Positions 32,525-41,250 of a stretch of 64,000 bases of DNA are shown here, in pieces. Both the position numbers and the translations under genes were made by a program. Origin of the DNA: Chitinophaga parva (GTDB lineage: Bacteria > Bacteroidota > Bacteroidia > Chitinophagales > Chitinophagaceae); contig NZ_QCYK01000002.1 of the NCBI RefSeq assembly GCF_003071345.1, positions 1,736,001 through 1,800,000 on the forward strand, read 5' to 3'. Below the pieces are notes generated by a model that was not told where the DNA came from, did not search any database, and saw only the letters and a list, made by a program, of their open reading frames with translations. Numbering within the stretch: the stretch's first letter is position 1; the number at the start of each line of letters is the position of its first letter.

Positions 32525-34921
32525 TTACCGGACGATCAGTTCTTCGAACTTGCGCTCCAGCGACATTTTCACCACACCCGCTGCCAGGTTCTTTGCCGTG
32601 ATGGGAAACACCTGTCCATCCACCACAAATTCCTTCGGGGTAAACGGCAGTCCATGGATGATCACCTTCTGCGTCGTGTACGTATTGCGGTACTTGCCGT
32701 GAAATTTCTTTTTCAGCCGGAACTGCTTGCTGTCGGACATCTGGCGGAAGCGGATGATGTTGAACAGCTCACTTTTATAGCCATAGTTATCACCGGCATC
32801 TTCATACAGCACGCTGTGTGTTACTTCATCGCTGTTGTAATACACGTTCAGCGCCAGCTCTTCCACTACCTGTTCCCCTACATACTGCATCTTCGGATAC
32901 TTGGTCACTACCATGCCTGCTTTTACAAACAGGGGCATTTCCTCAATGGGTGTGGGAATGGTGATGATCTTACCCCCTTCAAACACTTCATTGGTGAAGT
33001 AATAATACCACTTGCCTTCCGGCAGGTATACTTCCTTTTGTTTCATGCCCGGCTCACTTACATGGCTGACCAGCAGCGCATCGCCAAACATGAACTCATC
33101 ATTGCGGTGGCGGGTCACCGGATCGTGCTGTGATACAAATGCAATGGGGCGCAGCATGGGCGTGCCCAGGGTGGAGTATTGCCAGAAAGTAGTGTAGAAA
33201 TAGGGCAGGAGGTGGTAGCGTAGTTGTATGAACTTCTTAACAATGAATTCGTACTTGGTACCAAAGCTCCAGGGCTCCTGGTTAAAGCCGGTCTCATTGC
33301 TCGCAGAGTGTGTGCGCATGAGTGGGTGGAAAGTGGCCAGCTGGATCCAGCGGGTATACAGCTCTCCATCCGGCTCTCCAATAAAACCGCCAATGTCGCT
33401 GCCCGCGTGGGAAATGCCGCTTACCGCCAGGCGCTGGCACTGTACGGAAGCGAGCCAAAGGTGCTCCCAGCTGGCCACGTTATCGCCCGTCCATACAGAC
33501 GTGAAGCGTTGTGCGCCGGAGTAGCAACTGCGCGTGATCAGGAAGGGACGGTAGGGCATCAGGTGTTTTTTCATGCCTGCGGCCGTGGCCATGGTCATGA
33601 GGTGGCCATAAATGTTATGGGCCTTGCGATGGCTTACCTGCTCTCCATCGTAGTCGTGGCGTACGTCTTCCGGGAAGGAGCCCATTTCAAACACGGCGGG
33701 TTCGTTCATATCATTCCATACACCGCGCACGCCATAGGCCACCAGGCTGGCAAAGAGATCGGCCCACCACTTGCGTACCACGGGGTTGGTAAAGTCGGGG
33801 AATACGCATTTACCCGGCCATACATCGCCCTCCATCAGCGCACCGTCGGCACGTTTGCAGAAGTAATTATTTTTGATGCCTTCCTGGTATACGAAATACT
33901 CGGGATCCACCTTTATGCCAGGGTCAATGATCACTACGATCTTGAAGCCCAGTTTGGATAGTTCCTTAATAAAAGTGCTGGGATCGGGGAAGCCTTCCTT
34001 GCTCCAGGTGAAGCAACGGAATCCTTCCATATAATCGATGTCGAGATAGAGCACATCGCAGGGGATCTCGCGCTTGCGGAACTCTGCGGCGATCTCATTC
34101 ACCCTTGCAGCCGGGTAGTAGCTCCAGCGGCACTGGTGGTAGCCCAGGCTCCACAGGGGCGGCAGTTCCGGCGTGCCGGTAATGCGGGTATAAGACTCTG
34201 CTACCTGCAGCAGTTCCGGTCCGTAAATGAAATAATAGTTCATCTCTCCGCCCCGTGCCCAGAAGCTGGCCACATCATCGCGCTCCTTACCAAAATCAAA
34301 GAGGGTGCGGAAGGTATTATCGAAGAAAATACCATAGCCAATGCCGTTGTGCAGGCCATAGTAAAAAGGAATGTTGCGGTAAAGCGGATCGGTATCCTTC
34401 TGAAAGCCGTACGCATCGGTGCCGTAGTTTTCCATGCGCTTGCCGCGCAGGTTCAGCTCCGTGGGCTTGTCGCCCAGGCCATAAAAGGCTTCTTCTTCCT
34501 GGATCACCTTGGAGCAGTACACGATCTTGCCGCCCTTCTGGAGGTAATACTGCCAGTGGAAGCCCAGTTCATCCTGGTTGATGATGCGGCCTTCCTTGTC
34601 GGTAATGGTAATACGCAGGTTGTCTTTTGCAATGAACACCTTGATGGCATCCGTGGTGATCTCGAATACCTCTTCCAGTTCACGGAGCTGGAAGAAGATC
34701 GGCGCATCTTCCATGCGGGCGCTGGTGGCGTAGGAAAATTCCCGCTGGAAAGTGCCGTCTGCGGCGTAGCGGAAGCGGATGATCTTATCGGTGATAACGC
34801 GTACTTCCAGGATGGTTTCTGCGGTGGTGAAGCTAAAGTAGTTGCCCTCTTGTTTCCACTCCCTTATGGCGTCCGGGTAGTGTTTTACAGAATATTTACT
34901 GGACGAAGTTTCAATTTGCAT
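32525..34921 (-). CDS. Glycoside hydrolase family 31 alpha-glucosidase
   Basis: A 798-residue GH31 enzyme without signal peptide, hence probably cytoplasmic. Domains: N-terminal beta-sandwich (1-240), TIM barrel (about 255-590), and C-terminal beta domains. Asp294 and Asp296 lie in the DIDY motif, the nucleophile Asp404 is in VWNDMNEP, and the acid/base Asp480 in WTGDN. It releases glucose or a related sugar from alpha-glucosides. An exact -7 box TAGTTTTG lies at 34952-34959. It is monocistronic. Confidence 0.93.
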   Translation of the reverse strand: MQIETSSSKYSVKHYPDAIREWKQEGNYFSFTTAETILEVRVITDKIIRFRYAADGTFQREFSYATSARMEDAPIFFQLRELEEVFEITTDAIKVFIAKDNLRITITDKEGRIINQDELGFHWQYYLQKGGKIVYCSKVIQEEEAFYGLGDKPTELNLRGKRMENYGTDAYGFQKDTDPLYRNIPFYYGLHNGIGYGIFFDNTFRTLFDFGKERDDVASFWARGGEMNYYFIYGPELLQVAESYTRITGTPELPPLWSLGYHQCRWSYYPAARVNEIAAEFRKREIPCDVLYLDIDYMEGFRCFTWSKEGFPDPSTFIKELSKLGFKIVVIIDPGIKVDPEYFVYQEGIKNNYFCKRADGALMEGDVWPGKCVFPDFTNPVVRKWWADLFASLVAYGVRGVWNDMNEPAVFEMGSFPEDVRHDYDGEQVSHRKAHNIYGHLMTMATAAGMKKHLMPYRPFLITRSCYSGAQRFTSVWTGDNVASWEHLWLASVQCQRLAVSGISHAGSDIGGFIGEPDGELYTRWIQLATFHPLMRTHSASNETGFNQEPWSFGTKYEFIVKKFIQLRYHLLPYFYTTFWQYSTLGTPMLRPIAFVSQHDPVTRHRNDEFMFGDALLVSHVSEPGMKQKEVYLPEGKWYYYFTNEVFEGGKIITIPTPIEEMPLFVKAGMVVTKYPKMQYVGEQVVEELALNVYYNSDEVTHSVLYEDAGDNYGYKSELFNIIRFRQMSDSKQFRLKKKFHGKYRNTYTTQKVIIHGLPFTPKEFVVDGQVFPITAKNLAAGVVKMSLERKFEELIVR

Positions 34922-35235
34922 AAATCACATTTTCAAATGCCAAAGTGGGCACAAAACTAATAAAAATAAAACGGGTTGGGCCCTTGTTTAGCCAGCAGCG
35001 AATAACCACATTTCCGGGCACATAAAAGTTGGCTAAAAGGTGGTATGGCATGGTAATGATAAGTCACTAACTTCATCGCTATAAATTTACTTTTTGCTTT
35101 AAACTATTATTCCGGTGGTGCGCCTTTCCAGGTCTGGCCACCCTTTTTTTGCCCGCAGGCGCCACGGGTGGCTGGCCTTGCTTCCTAATGCTTTAAAATA
35201 CAAACCATTACCGGTAAATGCAATATAGCCGCAGG
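34922..35235. other. Intergenic region upstream of GH31
   Basis: Contains the GH31 -7 box (34952-34959) and a GC-rich hairpin GGCCACCC/GGGTGGC (about 35138-35177) after the propeller gene on the minus strand, without the usual T-run. No gene is seen. Confidence 0.55.
34952..34959 (-). promoter_or_regulatory. -7 box of the GH31 gene
   Basis: On the minus strand TAGTTTTG, a full TAnnTTTG match, 30 bases before the start codon. No clear -33 element. Confidence 0.5.
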
Positions 35236-36321
35236 TTATTTATTCGTTACTGGAAAGGTGAGCAGGGCTATCTTTCCGCCGGCGCCCGCCAGGATAGCGC
35301 TTTGGCCATTGCCCAGGCTTTTAACCGTGTTGTACCCCGTTTTTCCCAAATTATGCCAGTTTTTACCGCCATCCAGCGAATAATCCGTGCCAGCCGTCCC
35401 GGTCGCTGCTAACCAGTTCATGTTAACGAACGCTACACCGGAACGGTAGCCGAAAGGCGGTGTCTGCGCCGGTTTCCAGCTTAGGCCGCCGTCTGTGCTG
35501 TACAGGCAGTTTTGTATGCGCAGGCCTTCGCGCTTGTAATCACCTCCTACAATAATGCCGTGGTCCTGGTAAAAATCCATGGCAAAAGCCCCGGTGGTGG
35601 ACTGGCCCTGCAACATGGGGAGGTCCTGGGTATGCCATTGTATATTCAGGTGGCCAATGGGTGGAGTGGCCCTGCCTTCCACTGCCGTGGCAGTAAACAG
35701 GCGGCAGGCCTTACCGCCGGTGATAAAACGGGGCTGGCCCCGGTCCGGCGCCAGGTTACTGTTGCTGGCGGCAAAGATGGCTTCACCGGGCCTGGCTTCC
35801 GGGAACTCGCCTTCATCGTAATCATACGTAAGCCAGCGGTGGCCGCCATTTTCCGTGTATAGCATGCGGAAATGGCCGTCGCTGTCAGGATCGCCAATGG
35901 CGTAGGCGTGCAGGGAGTCAGCAAACACCATGCTGTCGAAGAACACGGTGGAGTCACGGTTGGTATACTGGATGGTCCATGTGTAGCCGCCATCGTAGGT
36001 GTAGAGCAAGCTGGCGGGGGAGCCGGCATTGAGCACAAAGGCTTCCATCTCGTTCACCGCGGCAATGCTGCGCCAGTCGCACGAGTCGCAGGAAGTGGTA
36101 TGGTGCCATTGCCAGTTCCTGCCGCCATCCGTGCTGCGGCCCACGGTACCGGCGGTGCCGGAGAGCCAGATCACACTGTCGTTTACCACGGAAAGGCCGC
36201 GGAAACTGGCGGTGGTACCGGATTTTATGGGAGTGAGCTTAGGTGCCTGGGGAAAGGCCGTGCCATAGCAGAGCAGGAGAAACAGGCCCAGGACAAGGGT
36301 GTGTGCCGGTTGTAAGGTCAT
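35236..36321 (-). CDS. Secreted YCF48/sialidase-type beta-propeller protein
   Basis: The start at 36321 (MTLQPAHTLVLGLFLLLCYG) gives a signal peptide; the earlier Met at 36360 adds 13 residues. The mature protein has five Asp-box repeats of the SxDGGxxW type: STDGGRNW, TYDGGYTW, TENGGHRW, STDGGLSW and SLDGGKNW, so it is a beta-propeller like YCF48 or BNR proteins. Two cysteines, CDSC, lie after the first box. Exported function unknown. The start is next to a 19-base tandem repeat, and the divergent neighbour is the propeller sensor kinase. Confidence 0.75.
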   Translation of the reverse strand: MTLQPAHTLVLGLFLLLCYGTAFPQAPKLTPIKSGTTASFRGLSVVNDSVIWLSGTAGTVGRSTDGGRNWQWHHTTSCDSCDWRSIAAVNEMEAFVLNAGSPASLLYTYDGGYTWTIQYTNRDSTVFFDSMVFADSLHAYAIGDPDSDGHFRMLYTENGGHRWLTYDYDEGEFPEARPGEAIFAASNSNLAPDRGQPRFITGGKACRLFTATAVEGRATPPIGHLNIQWHTQDLPMLQGQSTTGAFAMDFYQDHGIIVGGDYKREGLRIQNCLYSTDGGLSWKPAQTPPFGYRSGVAFVNMNWLAATGTAGTDYSLDGGKNWHNLGKTGYNTVKSLGNGQSAILAGAGGKIALLTFPVTNK

Positions 36322-36332
36322 AGGTCGGTAGG

Positions 36333-36370
36333 TTTGTTCAAAACAGCGCAATTTGTTCAAAACAGCGTAA
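36333..36370. repeat. 19-base tandem direct repeat, operator-like
   Basis: TTTGTTCAAAACAGCGCAA (36333-36351) is followed directly by TTTGTTCAAAACAGCGTAA (36352-36370), 18 of 19 identical. It lies between the divergent secreted propeller gene and the sensor kinase gene, about 22 bases upstream of the kinase promoter. Confidence 0.8.
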
Positions 36371-36391
36371 TAAGTGACTCCAAAGTAAGAA

Positions 36392-36424
36392 AAATATAAA
36401 GTTTCCGCCAGAATTATATATTTG
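36392..36424 (+). promoter_or_regulatory. Promoter of the sensor kinase gene
   Basis: TTTC (36392-36395), a 21-base spacer and TATATTTG (36417-36424), a full -7 match, 34 bases before the ATG. Confidence 0.6.
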
Positions 36425-36458
36425 CAAGATACGCTTTACAGACACCTATTTTACTTAC

Positions 36459-39400
36459 ATGTCGCCAATCCAACGACTGCTTACCTTTTTTTTCCTTGGT
36501 GTGATGGGTTTTATGCCACAGGCGTATGCCCAGACGCTGGAGAAGAGTTACATTTTTGATGCATACGGGGTGAACGAAGGGCTTTCGCAAAGCAGCGTTT
36601 ACAATATCATACAGGATGACCAGGGTTTCCTGTGGATTGCCACCAGGGATGGGGTGAACCGTTTTGACGGCTACGTGTTCAATGAATACCGCTATAATCC
36701 CAGCACGGGCGATGAGAACCGCCACGGCGCCGGCGACCTGGTACACCGGGCCCCTAACGGTGGCCGCGCGGTGATCAACCGTTTTGACCTCAAAGGTTAT
36801 AAACAATACCAGTTCTACAATAACAGCCGCCACCAGCTGCTGCTGGCCCACAATTGCGGTATTTCCCTGTACGACAAATACCGTAACTCTTTCCGGGAAG
36901 TCTTTCACGACACCTCCAATGTGAATGAGTATGAGCGTGATTTCCTGCGCAAGTTCGTGATCCTGGGGGAAGACACGGCTGCCCGCCAGCTCTGGATCTG
37001 GCGCCCTGCCAAGGGCCTGTATGTGCTGGACGATCTTAATTACACCCTGCGCAAGGTGGTGCTGTATCCCCGCAGTTTTGGCGGCCAGCCCCTGCCTACT
37101 GCCATGGTAAAAGATGGCTCCGTGATCTGGATGAACCGCAAGCCCGGAGAGTTGCTGGCCATGGATATCAAGAGCTCCCGTGTATTGACCTACAACGTGC
37201 CCGTGATCGGCAACAATTGTGTGATGCGCAGCCTGAACCGTGACTCCCTGCTGATTGCCAGCGGAGGGCATGTGACCATTTTCAATAAACGCCTGAACCG
37301 CTATACCGACCTGCCTTTTGACATTCACAACGTGTACAACCAGGACTTCATTCCACAGGTGATGGAAATGGACCACGCCGGCAATGTATGGATAGGCGGC
37401 AGTGATGGGGTGCTGATCTACAACGTGGCCAGCCACGCCATTGTACAGCACATCATCACCTTTAACTCTATTGAAACCCGCTCTCTCAACAACGTGAACT
37501 ACCTGTACCGCGATGCGGCAGACAATATGTGGGTAGGCACGGATGGAGACGGCATCAAGAAGTATTCCCCGCACAAAAAAGTATTTAACCAATACCGCTC
37601 TCCCTACCTCACGCATAACATGGCCAAGGCCATTTATAAACACGACGACGGGCGCCTGTTTGTAGGCATGATGGCAGACGGGATGGATATTTATGCGCCG
37701 GACGGGCGTTTTATGGAGCGCATTTCCAACGAGACATCGCCCGGTATTTTTCCCGGCGATAACCTGAGCGCTATCTGCAGGGAAGATGAAAGCCACATCT
37801 GGCTGCACTTCCAGCGGTCCAGCATTGGCCTGTTCCAGGTCAATACCCGGAAGTTCCAGAACCTCACCGACAAGATCAATGCCCTGGGACTGCCGCCCCA
37901 GCTGAACGACTGGCCCTTTGTTTTTAAACGGCCCAACGGAGAGGTGTACTTCAATGATGGAGAGTACCTGCTCAAGTTTATCAACGATGCAGGGCAATAC
38001 CGGACCGCCATTGTACACCAGTTTGCGCATGAAAGCCTTACCTGTTATTTTGAAGATTTTGATGGCAATCAATACGTGGGTACCAAAGCATCCCTGTATG
38101 TAAAAGAGGCCGGGCTGAATAACTGGAAAAGCATTCCCATGCCATCCGGCACCACCATCAAATCACTGAACAAGAATGCCCACAAACAGTTGCTGGTGGC
38201 CACTAGCCGGGGATTGTTCATCCTGGACCAGCAATACAATGTACTGCAGCATTATAACAGTTACGACAACCCATCGCTGGTAAACGACTTCCTGTATGGC
38301 CTGCTGCTGGACGATAAGGACCGTGTGTGGGTAAGTCACGACAAAGGCCTGTCTGTGATCAATACCGTGACCAACGAGATCTACACCTACACCTATGTGG
38401 ACGGGCTGCAGAGCAATGAATTTAATACCGGGGCCTATTTTAAGTCGGTGGACGGGGAACTGTTCTTTGGTGGCATCCGCGGGGTGAACGGGTTTTATCC
38501 CAAGAACTTCAAGAATAATCCCTTTGTGCCTACGGTGGTGATCAAGAGCCTGGAAGTGCTGGACCGCCCGTATGAATCGGACACCGCGGTGTCATTGCTG
38601 CGGCACATAGAATTGCCGTACAATCAAAATACCATTGCCATAGAATACGTGCCGCTGGAATTTACCAACCCTCTGAAAAACTCGATGCAGTACATGCTGG
38701 AAGGAGCGGACGAGGACTGGGTGGAAGCAGGCACCTTTAAAATGGCGCGTTATACGAACCTTCGGCCGGGTACATACGTTTTTAAGGTGCGTGCATCCAA
38801 TAACGATGACATCTGGAGCGGTACCTCTACTTCGCTGGAGATCGTGATCCGCGTGCCTTTCTGGCAAACGCTGTGGTTCCGGTTCCTCTTGTTATTGCTC
38901 CTGCTGGGCATTGCGTATTATTTCTCCACGCTCTACCTGGACTATAAGATCCGGCATGAGAAGCTGAAGCTGGAGAAGGAACAGGCGGTAGACCAGGAGC
39001 GGGCCCGCATTTCCAGTGATATGCATGACGACCTGGGCTCCGGTCTCAGCACTATCCGCCTGCTGAGCGAGATTGCGAAACGCAAGATCCAGGACCCGTC
39101 ACAAACGAAGGAGATAGAACGTATTTCTGAAGCGGCCGGCGAGCTGGTGGACAAGATGGGAGAGATCATCTGGGCCATGAACTCCAGTAATGACTCCCTG
39201 GAAAACCTGATCGCCTACATGCGCAGTTTTGTGGCAGACTTCCTGGAGCATGCGCATATAGACCACGCGTTCTACATCCCGGAGAGTATCCCGGACATTA
39301 AGCTGAGCGGGGGCACGCGGCGCAATATCTACCTGGCGGTGAAGGAGGCGGTAAACAACGTGATGAAACACGCGCAGGCCACGGAGGTGATCATTGAACT

Positions 39401-39587
39401 GAAGATCGCGGACAACAAAATGACTATCCTGATCCGTGACAATGGCAAAGGGTTTGACCCCGAGAAAGTGCGCCTTTTCGGGAATGGCCTGAAAAATATC
39501 CAGAAACGTATGCAGGCTGTGGGCGGCTATGCCGATATTTCTACTAACAAGGGAACCACGGTGCTGCTAGATATACCGTTAAATTAA
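36459..39587 (+). CDS. Sensor histidine kinase with two-component-regulator propeller
   Basis: A 1042-residue kinase. It has a signal peptide (1-24) and a periplasmic sensor made of two-component-regulator-propeller blades (for example DDQGFLWIATRDGVNRFDG, HAGNVWIGGSDGV, ADNMWVGTDGDGIKKYSP). The Y_Y_Y domain (about 715-800) and one membrane helix (about 803-828) follow. The kinase core is HisKA_3 with His856 in SDMHDDLGSGLS, then HATPase_c with VKEAVNNVMKHA and DNGKGFD. It signals from the periplasm to a response regulator, here probably the product of the next gene (39646). Unlike hybrid HTCS proteins it has no receiver or AraC domain. Ligand unknown. Confidence 0.93.
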   Translation: MSPIQRLLTFFFLGVMGFMPQAYAQTLEKSYIFDAYGVNEGLSQSSVYNIIQDDQGFLWIATRDGVNRFDGYVFNEYRYNPSTGDENRHGAGDLVHRAPNGGRAVINRFDLKGYKQYQFYNNSRHQLLLAHNCGISLYDKYRNSFREVFHDTSNVNEYERDFLRKFVILGEDTAARQLWIWRPAKGLYVLDDLNYTLRKVVLYPRSFGGQPLPTAMVKDGSVIWMNRKPGELLAMDIKSSRVLTYNVPVIGNNCVMRSLNRDSLLIASGGHVTIFNKRLNRYTDLPFDIHNVYNQDFIPQVMEMDHAGNVWIGGSDGVLIYNVASHAIVQHIITFNSIETRSLNNVNYLYRDAADNMWVGTDGDGIKKYSPHKKVFNQYRSPYLTHNMAKAIYKHDDGRLFVGMMADGMDIYAPDGRFMERISNETSPGIFPGDNLSAICREDESHIWLHFQRSSIGLFQVNTRKFQNLTDKINALGLPPQLNDWPFVFKRPNGEVYFNDGEYLLKFINDAGQYRTAIVHQFAHESLTCYFEDFDGNQYVGTKASLYVKEAGLNNWKSIPMPSGTTIKSLNKNAHKQLLVATSRGLFILDQQYNVLQHYNSYDNPSLVNDFLYGLLLDDKDRVWVSHDKGLSVINTVTNEIYTYTYVDGLQSNEFNTGAYFKSVDGELFFGGIRGVNGFYPKNFKNNPFVPTVVIKSLEVLDRPYESDTAVSLLRHIELPYNQNTIAIEYVPLEFTNPLKNSMQYMLEGADEDWVEAGTFKMARYTNLRPGTYVFKVRASNNDDIWSGTSTSLEIVIRVPFWQTLWFRFLLLLLLLGIAYYFSTLYLDYKIRHEKLKLEKEQAVDQERARISSDMHDDLGSGLSTIRLLSEIAKRKIQDPSQTKEIERISEAAGELVDKMGEIIWAMNSSNDSLENLIAYMRSFVADFLEHAHIDHAFYIPESIPDIKLSGGTRRNIYLAVKEAVNNVMKHAQATEVIIELKIADNKMTILIRDNGKGFDPEKVRLFGNGLKNIQKRMQAVGGYADISTNKGTTVLLDIPLN

Positions 39588-39645
39588 CCTACATTCGCTT
39601 TCAGAGAAAAAACACTCCTGAGAGCAATCGACCTAATTAAATACA

Positions 39646-40314
39646 ATGACTGTTTACTCAAAAAAGAAGTCCCAGGGATCCATGGATATTATTTCAGTGG
39701 CCATCGTGGAAGACAATCATGATATTCGGACCGCTATGGAGTTGCTGATAAACGGTTCAGAGGGTTATGCCTGTGTGGGCGCGTTCAACAATGGTGAGAC
39801 CGCGGTAGAGCAGATCCCGGCTTTGCTGCCCAACGTGGTGTTGATGGATTTCAACCTGCCGGGCGGCATGAATGGTATTGAATGTATAGCACGCCTGAAA
39901 GGCGAGTTTCCTGATATGCAGTTTATGATGCTGACGGTGTACGAGGATGATGAAAAGATCTTCCAGGCACTGGAGGCTGGCGCCAGCGGCTACATCCTGA
40001 AGAAGACCAGCCCCGGTGAACTGCTGGAAGCCATTATGGAAGTGCACCATGGCGGCTCGCCCATGAGCAGCCAGATAGCCCGCCGCGTGGTGGCCTATTT
40101 CCAGAAACAGGCCAAGCCCAATCCTGCACTGGAAGCGCTTACCAGCCGGGAAAAGGAGATCCTGGACCAGCTGTCCAAGGGCTTCCTGTACAAGGAAATA
40201 GCCAGCAACCTGTTTATCAGCATTGAAACCGTAAGACGCCACGTGCACAACATTTACGAGAAGCTGCATGTACGAAGCCGTACCGATGCAGTGAATAAGT
40301 ATTATAACCGGTAA
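39646..40314 (+). CDS. NarL/LuxR-family response regulator
   Basis: A 222-residue regulator (210 from the alternative ATG at 39682, MDIISVAIVEDNH). The receiver domain has the acidic pair in VEDN, phospho-acceptor Asp68 (Asp56 from the later start) in VVLMDFNLPG, and Lys in LKKTSPGE. The C-terminal LuxR-type HTH contains LTSREKEILDQLSKG and SIETVRRHVHNIYEKLHVRS. It follows the sensor kinase by 58 bases on the same strand, so the two form a pair. Targets cannot be read; the 19-base repeat before the kinase is a candidate site. Confidence 0.92.
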   Translation: MTVYSKKKSQGSMDIISVAIVEDNHDIRTAMELLINGSEGYACVGAFNNGETAVEQIPALLPNVVLMDFNLPGGMNGIECIARLKGEFPDMQFMMLTVYEDDEKIFQALEAGASGYILKKTSPGELLEAIMEVHHGGSPMSSQIARRVVAYFQKQAKPNPALEALTSREKEILDQLSKGFLYKEIASNLFISIETVRRHVHNIYEKLHVRSRTDAVNKYYNR

Positions 40315-40341
40315 GCATTGCGCTGACATATATTATCAAGC

Positions 40342-40373
40342 AGAAGCGGGGCCATGGTCCCGCTTCTTTTATT
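40342..40373 (+). terminator. Terminator after the response regulator
   Basis: Perfect nine-base stem AGAAGCGGG (40342-40350) / CCCGCTTCT (40359-40367) followed by TTTATTT. Confidence 0.85.
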
Positions 40374-40436
40374 TAGCGGGTGCTAAAGGAATAGCGGGGG
40401 CGGGGATCAGGGAAGGGCAACGCCGTACGGACAAGT

Positions 40437-40480
40437 GTTAAAAAACAAAAGGAACAACGCCGTACCGGTGTTATTCCTTT
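40437..40480 (-). terminator. Terminator after the two microproteins
   Basis: Fifteen-base stem, AAAGGAACAACGCCG (40448-40462) with CGGTGTTATTCCTTT (40466-40480), two imperfect pairs. On the minus strand it runs into TTTTGTTTTTT (complement of 40437-40447). Confidence 0.75.
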
Positions 40481-40543
40481 GTTGTAGAGGTGAAAGTTCG
40501 GCGCCGGGGGCCCCGGCAAAAAAGAAGAAAGGTGTGCTGGTGA

Positions 40544-40669
40544 TCAGGATTTGTGAGCCGGCACTTTTTTCAGATGCAGCTTGCGCAGGTGTTGACCTGC
40601 AAGGTGCGCGCAAAGGATGATGGCTGCGATGAGCAAGCACGCCAGTTTGAACAGCAGACCAAACTTCAT
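40544..40669 (-). CDS. Microprotein, one membrane helix (41 residues)
   Basis: MKFGLLFKLACLLIAAIILC forms a membrane helix after a short basic start; the tail is His/Lys/Arg-rich (QHLRKLHLKKVPAHKS). A longer in-frame start at 40756 is unlikely because it overlaps the upstream microprotein. The terminator at 40437-40480 ends the unit. It lies 61 bases after the 40731-40877 frame, so the two are probably co-transcribed. No family recognised. Confidence 0.5.
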   Translation of the reverse strand: MKFGLLFKLACLLIAAIILCAHLAGQHLRKLHLKKVPAHKS

Positions 40670-40730
40670 AGGAACAGGTTTTTGTGTATTAGGATATGGT
40701 ATTCGGTTTTCGGGACAGGGGGGCGGATGC

Positions 40731-40877
40731 TTAGCGCAGCATCTGCCAGGATTCAAATTTCTGCATTAATTTGATGAACGTATGGCTGAGGCGTTGCAGG
40801 TATGCCTGTTCTTTACGGATGATCATGAGAATGGCGGCACATGCGGCAACGGACAGGAAGATATACAGGGATTGCAT
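40731..40877 (-). CDS. Microprotein, one membrane helix (48 residues)
   Basis: MQSLYIFLSVAACAAILMII gives a membrane helix. An amphipathic helix follows (RKEQAYLQRLSHTFIKLMQK, ending FESWQMLR). The upstream sequence on the minus strand has AACCTTTG, near the TAnnTTTG box. It precedes the 40544-40669 frame on the same strand, with a shared terminator. No family recognised. Confidence 0.5.
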   Translation of the reverse strand: MQSLYIFLSVAACAAILMIIRKEQAYLQRLSHTFIKLMQKFESWQMLR

Positions 40878-41250
40878 AGGACAAAGGTTTTAAGTTAGGT
40901 TAGGATATGTTAGGTGCTCTTTTGTAAATATATGTATTTTTTTAAATAAAACAAATTTTTGATAGAATTTATTGCAGTTCGTGTAAGACGGACGCGGTTT
41001 AGTTGCAGGTGCACTAATTCTGCCGGTGTTTTCCAGGGGAATTAATGAAAAAATATTGATATAGGGAATATTTATATATTATTTTACACGTGGAGGCCCA
41101 GTGGCGTGCATAACTAAAACTTGGGGAATTGTGGTAAACCATTATTTTTGCCCATAAGCGGATTTTGCTAAAAGATTTAGTAAGTTGCATGCCGCACGCC
41201 CGCATAGCGTGGCTGGCCCCGATAAACAGAACCTTGGAATTTAAGTAGTT
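40878..41250. other. Intergenic region upstream of parE
   Basis: AT-rich gap of 373 bases, with the parE promoter at 41120-41150. Nothing else is supported. Confidence 0.55.
41120..41150 (+). promoter_or_regulatory. Promoter of parE
   Basis: CTTG (41120-41123), a 19-base spacer and TATTTTTG (41143-41150) fit TTTG-N19-21-TAnnTTTG. The leader is about 95 bases. Confidence 0.6.

Noticed and set aside
36414..38072. Long minus-strand frame (552 residues) opposite the sensor kinase
   Set aside because: It is antisense to a clear kinase gene, has His/Val/Ala-rich composition typical of the reverse frame of biased codons, and shows no domain.
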